DNA of 25,727 nt from Candidatus Jordarchaeum madagascarense (lineage in GTDB: Archaea > Asgardarchaeota > Jordiarchaeia > Jordiarchaeales > Jordiarchaeaceae). Below are positions 1 through 7,570 of this stretch, piece after piece. Numbering within the stretch: the stretch's first letter is position 1; the number at the start of each line of letters is the position of its first letter. A program made the translations under genes and the position numbers. The stretch is from positions 1-25,727 of the forward strand of contig DXJA01000239.1 in assembly GCA_019056875.1 (NCBI GenBank), written 5' to 3'. The notes below the pieces were generated by a model, which had not been told where the DNA came from, searched no databases, and saw only the letters and a list, made by a program, of their open reading frames with translations.

Positions 1-180
1 GGCCCCTGGCAGAGCTGGCAGACATGTACGACAGCTACTTCGGACGAGTTCTATGGCCAGCGAGGCCACATGTATAGCTTCCGTTCCCGGGCCACAGACA
101 ATGCTGGCAATGTCGAGGCCTGGCCGTCGGGACCTGATACCTGGACGTACGTCTGGCCATGGACATGGTGGCGGAGATAG
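1..180 (+). CDS. C-terminal fragment of an FnIII-like extracellular repeat protein
   Basis: Frame 1 is open from the window edge to a TAG at 178-180 and encodes 59 residues with the pattern W..W, F-G-x-x-G-x-x-Y-x-F-R-x-R-A-x-D-x-A-G-N-V-E. This is the end of the fibronectin type III-like repeats common in large secreted bacterial proteins. The protein ends in a Trp-rich tail. The 5' part lies outside the window. The DNA is about 60% GC by hand count, against about 37% just after position 240, so this piece does not resemble its neighbours in composition. It may be foreign DNA or an assembly join. The domain call rests on motif resemblance only. Confidence 0.5.
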   Translation, partial: GPWQSWQTCTTATSDEFYGQRGHMYSFRSRATDNAGNVEAWPSGPDTWTYVWPWTWWRR

Positions 181-202
181 TATAAGTCTGGCTCTCCCAT
201 TG

Positions 203-628
203 CTAAGGGCGAGCGGGGTTGAAGTCCTCAGCGGCGTCTAAGAGTTCTATGACTTTTTTGAGTACTTCTTCGCTCTGAACTCCCACCAATTTTGACGATT
301 CTATCGAGGCTTCATCTGATTCTGTAGCGGCTTCTTCCACATTTTCTTCGTTGAAGACCACTAGTTTTCCTTTGCGGAAAAAGATTAGTGAAGGCACAGC
401 ATATATATTGAATTCTCTTGCAATGTTCGGGTTTTGGTCAACATCCACTTTTGCTATCGCAACTTTATCCCCTAATTCAGACGCGATACCTTCTAGGACC
501 TTGCCTTGAATTCTACAGGGTGCACACCAAGTTGCTGAAAAATCTATAATGGCGATACGGTTTGATGAAACGAATTCTTTAAAGCTTTCTTCTTTTAATT
601 CTGTTACCACTTTAAATTCCTTCTTCAT
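203..628 (-). CDS. Thioredoxin-like protein with acidic insert
   Basis: Cytoplasmic thiol-disulfide oxidoreductase of the thioredoxin fold. From the ATG at 628 the protein has about 141 residues. The active site W-C-A-P-C is at about C35/C38, followed by the cis-Pro loop A-V-P-S at about P79, so the catalytic core is intact. Between the G-K-L-V strand and the final V-G-V-Q-S helix there is an acidic insert of about 24 residues (about 91-114) that the usual 105-110-residue thioredoxins lack. An upstream in-frame TTG at 643 would add five residues; neither start has a strong Shine-Dalgarno. The last ten or so codons lie in the GC-rich segment 203-240, so the C-terminal tail may not be native. 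The gene is transcribed away from the radical SAM gene. Confidence 0.85.
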   Translation of the reverse strand: MKKEFKVVTELKEESFKEFVSSNRIAIIDFSATWCAPCRIQGKVLEGIASELGDKVAIAKVDVDQNPNIAREFNIYAVPSLIFFRKGKLVVFNEENVEEAATESDEASIESSKLVGVQSEEVLKKVIELLDAAEDFNPARP

Positions 629-796
629 GGATTTAAATCTCAAATAGTTAGAAATAAGTCTCAGTATTTCTATCTTTTGTATAGGTCCAATTTGAAAGGT
701 TATTTCTAAGTAGTTTAATAGATTCCGTAAAACACCGCTACATTCTCAAAATATTTTTGAAAGTTGCTTTATGTCTTAATCTTAGGAAAGGTATAT

Positions 797-1939
797 ATGT
801 TTAGAGAGCCTTATTTCGTTGCCGAAAATTTCGTTAACAAAAAGCCGGGGAATCCCTTGAATTTGGTCAATTTAAAAACGGAAATTTTGTGCAAAGGAAT
901 CAAAGCAGAAAACAATATCGAGAAAGGAAGAAAAAGTGGGGCTGGCCCGGCTGGTGGAAGATACCTGGTTTTGCCCGATAATTCTGTGGTTAATGCTCCT
1001 TTATGGCCTCACTTTGTTAATAAATCGGATATTACTTTAAAGAGATTTGATTCTGGCTGGTCTCTCTTTAAAAATGGAGAGAAGATCACCGACGTAGAAT
1101 TAATTAATACTCCCAAGTTTTACTCTCTGAAAACACCAAGTGGATACCCAATGTACAAGATTGCGCTTCTACATGGCAGAGATTGTGTGGCAACAACCCT
1201 TCTTCAGAGCTGCGTTCACTGGTCCACTGGCAACGGTTGTAAGTTTTGCGGAATTGAAAATTCACTCAGAACCGGCTCCACAGTTCCAAGAAAACCTCCC
1301 AAGGATTTGGTTGAGGTAGTAGGAGCTGCGATTGAGGAAGATGTTTGTAAACACATCACATTAACCACAGGTACTCCAAGTACAAAGGATAGAGGAGCTA
1401 AACTTCTAGCAGAAGCAACTAAGGAACTAAAGGATCGTTACGAGATTCCTGTTCATGTACAGCTCGAGCCTCCCGAGGGTAATTACTTGGAGTTATTAGC
1501 AAATGTTGGTGCTGACACTGTGGGAATCCATATTGAAAACTTTGATCGGGGGGTTTTGAAAAGTGTATGTCCGGGCAAGGCTGAGGTCAGTTTTGAGGAG
1601 TATTTAAGCGCGTGGAGAAAAGCTGTAGAGCTTTTTGGAGAAGCACAGGTTAGTACTTATGTTATTGCGGGTTTGGGCGAGGATGACAATAGCATACTAG
1701 AGGGTGCGGAAATGGTTGCCAGTTTGGGAGTGATTCCTTTTCTGGTTCCCTTCAGACCAATTTTGGGAAGCGAATTTGAGAACCGCGATCCGCCGAGTGC
1801 AAGTAGAATGGTACCTCTCTATGAGAAGGTTGCTGGGATTTTAGCTGATTATAATCTTGACCCTTCAAGGAATCTTGCAGGATGCGTCCGTTGCGGAGCG
1901 TGTTCCAGCATCTTAGAGGCGTTCGTGTGTAGGGGATGA
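797..1939 (+). CDS. MSMEG_0568-family radical SAM protein
   Basis: The protein matches, from memory, the MSMEG_0568 family of radical SAM enzymes (TIGR04043-like): G-A-G-P-A-G-G-R near the N-terminus, then K-I-A-L-L-H-G-R-D-C, C-x8-C-x2-C-x-I-E, L-T-T-G-T, Q-L-E-P-P, G-I-H-I-E, V-S-T-Y-V-I-A-G-L-G-E, and V-P-F-R-P-I. The presumed [4Fe-4S]/SAM cysteines (about C139, C148, C151) are spaced C-x8-C-x2-C rather than the common C-x3-C-x2-C. A second cysteine group C-x2-C-x2-C lies within the last 20 residues. The ATG at 797 is preferred over a TTG at 764 because AGGAAAGG lies just upstream (784-791). In bacteria the family sits with nitrilase-like and flavoprotein genes; here it abuts a CoA-binding protein, with overlapping stop and start. 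The substrate is unknown. Confidence 0.8.
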   Translation: MFREPYFVAENFVNKKPGNPLNLVNLKTEILCKGIKAENNIEKGRKSGAGPAGGRYLVLPDNSVVNAPLWPHFVNKSDITLKRFDSGWSLFKNGEKITDVELINTPKFYSLKTPSGYPMYKIALLHGRDCVATTLLQSCVHWSTGNGCKFCGIENSLRTGSTVPRKPPKDLVEVVGAAIEEDVCKHITLTTGTPSTKDRGAKLLAEATKELKDRYEIPVHVQLEPPEGNYLELLANVGADTVGIHIENFDRGVLKSVCPGKAEVSFEEYLSAWRKAVELFGEAQVSTYVIAGLGEDDNSILEGAEMVASLGVIPFLVPFRPILGSEFENRDPPSASRMVPLYEKVAGILADYNLDPSRNLAGCVRCGACSSILEAFVCRG

Positions 1940-1941
1940 AA

Positions 1942-3266
1942 ATGAAGATGAGTAATATTTCTTTAATCCTAGGAGCATTGTAATTCTTGGTGCCTCAGGG
2001 CATCCCGGAAAGTTTGGAAATCAGATTTTAAAAAACATAATCGAGCTGGGCTATAGAGGTAAAGTCTTCATTGTTCACCCTACAAGGGATGGTATTTTGG
2101 GCTTTCCTACTTTTAAAAATGTTAAAGAGGTTCCAGAGGTTCCGGAAACCGCGATTGTTGTTTTATCCCCAGATTTAGTGGTTGATGCTGTTGAAGAGTT
2201 GGCGAGAAAAGGGGTGAAGAACATAATATTACAGTCATCTGGCTTTTCGGAATACAATGGGGAGGGCAGTGAGAGAGAAGAGATGCTTATTCGAATAGCT
2301 AAAGAGAATAATCTGAGGCTTATCGGCCCTAACACTATAGGTTTAATAAATTACGAGGAACGTTTCGCTACAACCCTAACTCCGGTTAGAAGCTTTAAAG
2401 CGGGAGAGGTAAGTTTTATTGGACAGAGCGGTGGCCTGGCTGGGGGTCTTGGATGGTGGCAGCCAAACGATTTGAGATTCAATAAAATTGTCCATTTGGG
2501 AAACACTTGTGATGTTAACGAGGCAGAGCTTCTCAGATTTTTCGCTCAGGATTCTTCAACTAAGGTTATCACAGCTTATTTTAGAAATATCACTGATGAG
2601 ATAGTGGACACCATAAGAGAGGTTTCCAAAAGGAAGCCGGTAGTTATGCATTGTCCAGAGGAGAGAAGGAAGGAACTTCTTGAAGCGGGAGCTATCTGTG
2701 CATCCTTTTATAATGAAATATTTGAACTAGCCAAGATTTTCATTCATTCCCCCAAACCTGCGGGTAATCGAGTTGCCATAATTGGCCCCTCTTCGGGCGC
2801 CATCGATTTAGCTTTACGCTTATTAGAAAAAAACGGATTAAAGCTCTCTGAACTCAATCCAATCACCGTAAAGACCTTAAAGGCAAAGGTGTTAAATGAG
2901 CGGGCAAAAACTATCAATCCTGTTGACTACTGGCCTCCTAACCACCTTGACGGAGTAGAAGTTGGAAATAAGCACAAAGCTGCGGTAGAGGCTCTTCTTG
3001 AGGACGAAAATGTAGACATTATAATTCTGGTACTTGAACTCATGAAAGAAATCGAATTTGATGTGAAAAGAGCCTTTCAGAAATCTGCAGAGAAGGGGTT
3101 AAAGCCAATTATAGCAGCATGTATCCAAATTGAAAATGAGTCATATGAACGAGTGGTTAATGGATTATACCAACTGAAGATTCCCGTATTTTCAGAGGTA
3201 GAAAGAGCGGTAAAGGCTGCAGGAGTCCTAGTACGTTACCATAAGAGAATTCAAAAGGATTTTTAA
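1942..3266 (+). CDS. ADP-forming acyl-CoA synthetase-like CoA-binding protein, frame break near start
   Basis: Resembles the alpha part of ADP-forming acetyl/acyl-CoA synthetases (succinyl-CoA synthetase superfamily): a CoA-binding Rossmann domain (F-N-P-R-S-I, G-A-S-G-H-P-G-K-F-G-N, V-H-P), then two flavodoxin-like ligase domains (G-P-N-T-x-G, G-Q-S-G-G, later G-P-S-S-G-A). There is no ATP-grasp domain. The loop carrying the phosphorylated His in the family (S-H-T-G type) is missing between K-P-V-V-M and the E-L-A-K-I-F helix. The conserved N-terminus is encoded from 1956, but the frame upstream has TAA at 1953-1955. The ATGs at 1936, 1942 and 1948 are one frame away, so joining them needs a -1 shift or a missing base near 1956. 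Otherwise the first TTG is at 2097, which would remove half the CoA-binding domain. It follows the radical SAM gene directly and is probably co-transcribed. Confidence 0.75.
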
Positions 3267-3307
3267 AAAACGAGAATAATAAAGATGGAATTTGTGTGAG
3301 TTATGAA

Positions 3308-4039
3308 CTAGATTTGTAACAGTATATGATTTACTCGTTCAAGAGCCTGACTTAGGGCCTGCCAGTCAGGGTTAAGATTCACAGCCTCTTCGTATTTTTC
3401 CCTAGCTTTGATTAAGAGCTCCTTAGCCTGCTTCATTTTTCGCTTTCCAAGGTACTCAAGACCAGAGCACTCAAAGTATAAACCCTCGCATTTTATCTTA
3501 TCAACTCTGGCGAGTTTTTCTTCGTAGGGATTTTTGAGGGAAGCGTAGAGTTTTTCTTTATTCTCAAACTCCTCGCGAGCTTCTTGGAAATGCCCTGCTG
3601 CTTTTTCCAGATTTTTATTCTGAATTGCAATTTGGGCTAGGCACTCAAACCTTGTGGCCTCGAGACCATATAATCCAGCTTCCAGTTCTAAAGGAAGTTT
3701 ATCATCTTTAATCCATTGTTCTCTTACCAAATCTTTTACAGTCTTGATTGCCGTTTTTTTATCAGCAATTGCCTTAGCGTAACTATTGGCTGCGGATTCA
3801 TAATCACGCATAATGAAGTTTAGATGATCCGCAATGGATTGATGATAATTTGCACGAGCCTGGTAGAGGTTTCCTATAGCAGTACTCTGATATTGTTCCT
3901 CAAGCTCCTCCTCCCTTAATTGCTCAAAGAGTTCTGAAGCCTTCTTAAAGTGTGTGGAGGCAGTTTTATAGTCCTTGCTACCGTGAGCTTCTACTCCTAA
4001 GACGAAATCCGAAACCGCTCTGTCAAATTTGGTTTTCAT
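3308..4039 (-). CDS. TPR-like helical repeat protein
   Basis: 243 residues, almost entirely charged amphipathic helices with tetratricopeptide-like spacing. Examples are the segments around D-Y-K-T-A-S-T-H-F-K-K-A, D-Y-E-S-A-A-N-S-Y-A-K-A, N-L-E-K-A-A-G-H-F-Q-E-A, and a final A-R-E-K-Y-E-E-A-V-N-L-N-P. About five to six helical pairs are visible. There is no signal peptide or membrane segment, so it is probably a cytoplasmic scaffold that binds another protein. It converges with the CoA-binding protein gene (41-nt gap) and lies downstream of the HerA/VirB4-like gene on the same strand, 157 nt away, which allows but does not prove co-transcription. The partner is unknown. Confidence 0.65.
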   Translation of the reverse strand: MKTKFDRAVSDFVLGVEAHGSKDYKTASTHFKKASELFEQLREEELEEQYQSTAIGNLYQARANYHQSIADHLNFIMRDYESAANSYAKAIADKKTAIKTVKDLVREQWIKDDKLPLELEAGLYGLEATRFECLAQIAIQNKNLEKAAGHFQEAREEFENKEKLYASLKNPYEEKLARVDKIKCEGLYFECSGLEYLGKRKMKQAKELLIKAREKYEEAVNLNPDWQALSQALERVNHILLQI

Positions 4040-4196
4040 AGCTACACCTAACTACAGATATTAAGATTATCCGCAGTGCAACTTCTTTTTTAACAATCTC
4101 AACCAAAAAGTGCACATGGTATTAAGATACGAAGGGAGTATTTTTAGGTATCCATGGAATTTCACACAATTCCTTTAAAAACTATTTTTAAAGACC

Positions 4197-7100
4197 TTAC
4201 GTATCGGCTTCAAGCCACGAAATTAATTCCTGTAAATCCTTATCCCCAGTATATGTTTGGTTAAGGATTTTTTCAGTAGATGCCATTCGTATCTCTTTGA
4301 GAAAGGCGTTAAGGTTGCTAAGACAACCCATAACTAGGGGGATTCTCCATTGGCTATTCCGCTTTTCGGCCTCTTTGAAATCCTTATCGTAAAGAAATAG
4401 AACTGCGACTTGATTAAACTTCAAAAATAATTTTTGAAGCATACTTTTCAGCTCATTCTCTTCAGGTGTGTGGATGAAAAGTTTCAGAGAGTGGGAGTCG
4501 ATTTGACCATCAGCGCCGGTTTCAGGGTCTCTTTTCAACGACCATTGTATACCGGTTTTGAAGCACAATTCTTCTAGAATATCTTTCAAGTATTTATCCT
4601 GCACACTCTCATATTTAGGTCCGAATTTGGAATAGTATAAGGGAATGTTGGCTTTATCCCCAACGACCGGAAGGTATATTCTTTGAATCCCTGCATCTGT
4701 TTCCAAGGCTTCGCGCATAATTTTGTTAACAGTGTTACATGGAAGACCAGTTAATCTAGATATGTGAATATCCGTTAGATACATTTCTCTCTCAAGCATA
4801 TGTGAAATCTTTTCAACAAAGGCTTCAATCTGCTCCTTACTCAAATTGTAGGATGAATCGAAGGATATTTTGTTTGGGTTACGGAGCCCTCTAAGGAATA
4901 CATCAGCTGTAACAAAGTCACCGTTCAATAAAGTAGCTGGATTCTCTGAACTAGGTTTATCCCGAATTTCTTCGTAGAGGTCCCTAAAAGCATCCGATTT
5001 TTTAAACTTAATGTCCAATTGGTTTTCTTGAACTTGAGAACATGATGCCTTATCAGTAGCCAAGCTTTCATCATAATCAGGATGGAATATTACCTGTTTT
5101 TCTGTTTCGGGGATTATCATTAAGACCTTATCATCGAGACCTTCTATAATCTCTGAACTAATTCCTATTATTTCAGCAATCTTCTTAGTCTCTCTGACAC
5201 CATTAAAAATAATCTTATAGTAAGAATTCAAATTGTCGATACCATTAAGGTCTTGGAGTTGCGAAGTAGACAGAATAAGACCTTCACCGTTATTTATTTG
5301 ATAAGAGTTACTAAAAATCATGTTGGTAAGAAAATTAATCAGCTCCGAATTATTTTCAGGACCATTTATTACTGTTATGTGCCTAGTTTCACTCTCACCT
5401 TTAGGCAAGCCGTTGAATAACTGCATTAAAATATAGGTCACAAGAAATTTTAATTCACTAATGCCGACCTCGGGCAAAATCTGAGTTAAATCAATCACTA
5501 CACTCTCATTAGTCAGTTTTTTTAAATCGAGGTTAGAGTCTCCACCATTAAAGACTTTATCCAGAACACCTTGCTGAAGGCTATGAAGCATAACTGCAAG
5601 CTCTCCGACAGCAGATTGTTCCCGAGAATCGTCCATTACTAATATTTCATCAAAGGCCCTGTTTAGCTCTTTAAGCCCCTGTTTGTATCTACTCTTATTA
5701 CAGAAATGGCTCAAAATTTTACGAAGGGGATCCTCTACAATGTCAAAATCGCTTTCAGAAATTTTTTTGAAAACACTAAGTAATAATGAAGTGTGTGCAT
5801 CTGGTGATTTTTCCTTGGAATCAAAGAGGTTAATTCTTAATGGTTCCAAGTCAGAGCCGGGAGTGAAAAAGGAAACTGAATTACTTCTAAAATCTTTCAG
5901 TTTACAAAATTCACCCTTAAAATCGAAAACGATCCATGGTTTGGAGATTTTGTTAAGGAGACTCAACAGGAACCAAGTTTTTGGGGCAGAGTCGCCCAGA
6001 ATTACCATGTGTTTTGAAAAATTATTGTAATCCATCCAAACTGGTACAGAATACCCACCTAGAGCTGTTTTGCCCAATAAAATTCTATTATTGTTATGAT
6101 TATTGTCTTTTAGTTCTCCACCTGGAATCAGCACAGGAGGTTTCATCTCTCCGACCACCTGGGTGGGAATTCTCAAGTATGTACTAAGATTTTTGATACG
6201 AAAAACTTCTCTTTCGGGAAGTAGTCGCCTACAGATTATGTTATGCAACAGCTTCTTAGTTTCATCTGAATCCAAAAAGTCGACGCTTATTCTTTTTTTA
6301 ATTCCAGACCAAGCCGCGCTGGCGGCAACGCTTACCCTTTTCAAGTGGTTTCTGACACTCTCAAGAGAGGGGCCCCTCACAACCAAGTAAGGAGAAACCT
6401 CAATATATTTCACGGGGTTTTTACCATTAACTAGAATACGAACCTTTAAATCCTTCTTTAAAATGTTCTCAGATTCACCAACTTTTATAAACCTGAATGG
6501 AATCACGAGGCTAACATCTACATCCAAGTTTTGAATAGATTTAACAAAAAAATCCATGCATCCCGGATCCAAAGACTCGTAATCGGGAGACCCCTTGAAA
6601 AGAATCACGGCAACATAGGTGACTCTGCCTCCCGACTCAAGAAGTAAAATATTCTTCTCTCCCTTTATCTTACGAACTTTTGAGAAGTATTTTCCTCCAA
6701 TCATGCCCAAAAAAACATTCTCTAACACATCAAAGGACATCCGCATATAATCGGTATTTAGATTAAAAGCAGACAAAATAGATTGCACTTTGGTGTCAAG
6801 AACTTCTTCCTCAGTAGAAGGCTGCTGCGTAAAAACATAGAAACAAGAAGAGACCTTTTTCCCATAAACTGTTACCTCGTATGCGAACTCCAACTTTTCA
6901 TCCAATTCTTCATTGAAAGCCAGAAAATTTTCATATGAGGGAAGTTCCGAATCATTATTTCCTGATCTTGGGAACAGTTGGAAAACGCCCTCCTCCGCTA
7001 CAACGCGGTTTCCCTTAAACAGCTTAACCCTGTCTTGCGTAAGAAGATACTGAGAAAAATGTATCTTCCCATCGGAGAAAACGAAACCGAATATTAATAA

Positions 7101-7250
7101 TGGTAAAAGAAATGATCCAAAATTAGGTGAAGCAAATAGGCTAAAATAAAAATCAATGCCTACGAATAAATGATTACCATAAAGTAGGAATAAAACAGAG
7201 GCAAATCCGTTGAGACTTATCACAAATGGAAGATTTAAAGTGTAATACAT
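4197..7250 (-). CDS. HerA/VirB4-like ATPase with degraded Walker motifs
   Basis: 1017 residues. Two or three hydrophobic stretches in residues 1-60 suggest an N-terminal membrane anchor. Residues about 90-370 resemble the N-terminal part of VirB4/TraC-type proteins. Residues about 390-720 follow the HerA/VirB4 ATPase layout: L-G-K-x-A-L-G-G-Y-x-V-P-V, H-M-V-I-L-G at the P-loop, F-D-F-K-G-E-F, P-G-S-D-L-E-P-L-R-I-N, V-V-I-D-L-T, L-I-L-S-T-S-Q. The P-loop reads G-D-S-A-P-K-T (about 419-425) instead of GxxxxGK[ST], and the Walker B region reads I-T-V-I-N-G-P-E-N-N (about 625-634) instead of an Asp-Glu pair. ATP hydrolysis is therefore doubtful. Residues about 830-880 look like a winged helix, followed by about 110 residues of unclear fold. 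The 3-kb frame is intact, which argues for a kept, non-catalytic role. Confidence 0.7.
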   Translation of the reverse strand: MYYTLNLPFVISLNGFASVLFLLYGNHLFVGIDFYFSLFASPNFGSFLLPLLIFGFVFSDGKIHFSQYLLTQDRVKLFKGNRVVAEEGVFQLFPRSGNNDSELPSYENFLAFNEELDEKLEFAYEVTVYGKKVSSCFYVFTQQPSTEEEVLDTKVQSILSAFNLNTDYMRMSFDVLENVFLGMIGGKYFSKVRKIKGEKNILLLESGGRVTYVAVILFKGSPDYESLDPGCMDFFVKSIQNLDVDVSLVIPFRFIKVGESENILKKDLKVRILVNGKNPVKYIEVSPYLVVRGPSLESVRNHLKRVSVAASAAWSGIKKRISVDFLDSDETKKLLHNIICRRLLPEREVFRIKNLSTYLRIPTQVVGEMKPPVLIPGGELKDNNHNNNRILLGKTALGGYSVPVWMDYNNFSKHMVILGDSAPKTWFLLSLLNKISKPWIVFDFKGEFCKLKDFRSNSVSFFTPGSDLEPLRINLFDSKEKSPDAHTSLLLSVFKKISESDFDIVEDPLRKILSHFCNKSRYKQGLKELNRAFDEILVMDDSREQSAVGELAVMLHSLQQGVLDKVFNGGDSNLDLKKLTNESVVIDLTQILPEVGISELKFLVTYILMQLFNGLPKGESETRHITVINGPENNSELINFLTNMIFSNSYQINNGEGLILSTSQLQDLNGIDNLNSYYKIIFNGVRETKKIAEIIGISSEIIEGLDDKVLMIIPETEKQVIFHPDYDESLATDKASCSQVQENQLDIKFKKSDAFRDLYEEIRDKPSSENPATLLNGDFVTADVFLRGLRNPNKISFDSSYNLSKEQIEAFVEKISHMLEREMYLTDIHISRLTGLPCNTVNKIMREALETDAGIQRIYLPVVGDKANIPLYYSKFGPKYESVQDKYLKDILEELCFKTGIQWSLKRDPETGADGQIDSHSLKLFIHTPEENELKSMLQKLFLKFNQVAVLFLYDKDFKEAEKRNSQWRIPLVMGCLSNLNAFLKEIRMASTEKILNQTYTGDKDLQELISWLEADT

Positions 7251-7570
7251 TTTAACACAGACCCTTTTCGCAAATCTAATCTAGAAATCTTCATAATTGC
7301 CTAGTTTAAATTAATCAGATAAACTTCTAACTGTTTGGAGGAACATGTGTAATAGCGTATCTCCAATAAGTATTCTATAAAAGGATATTTAAAACCCACA
7401 AAAACATACAATTTATCTAGGGGCTAACCAACACCAAAAAAATTAATGCCCTATTATTATTCCCCAACAACGTAATAAAAGATGGATTTAGACATGAGAA
7501 CAAAAGTAAGGAAAATCCTCACTCAGATTATGTTTTATAGAGATTTTAACTTGTACAGAAGGAATTCAAA
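7251..7570. other. Divergent intergenic region, 320 nt
   Basis: AT-rich spacer between the divergently transcribed HerA/VirB4-like gene and the TIGR00300 gene. TATA-like stretches occur near 7300-7310 (minus strand) and around 7533-7540 (plus strand). Two tiny reading frames are present: an 11-codon one starting near 7345 after GGAGGA, and a 30-codon one (7482-7574) whose TGA overlaps the TTG of the next gene. Neither shows coding signal I would trust. No RNA gene was recognised. Confidence 0.35.

Noticed and set aside
7345..7380. Eleven-codon frame after GGAGGA that could be a leader peptide
   Set aside because: No repeated regulatory codon, no hairpin after it, and too short to show coding signal.
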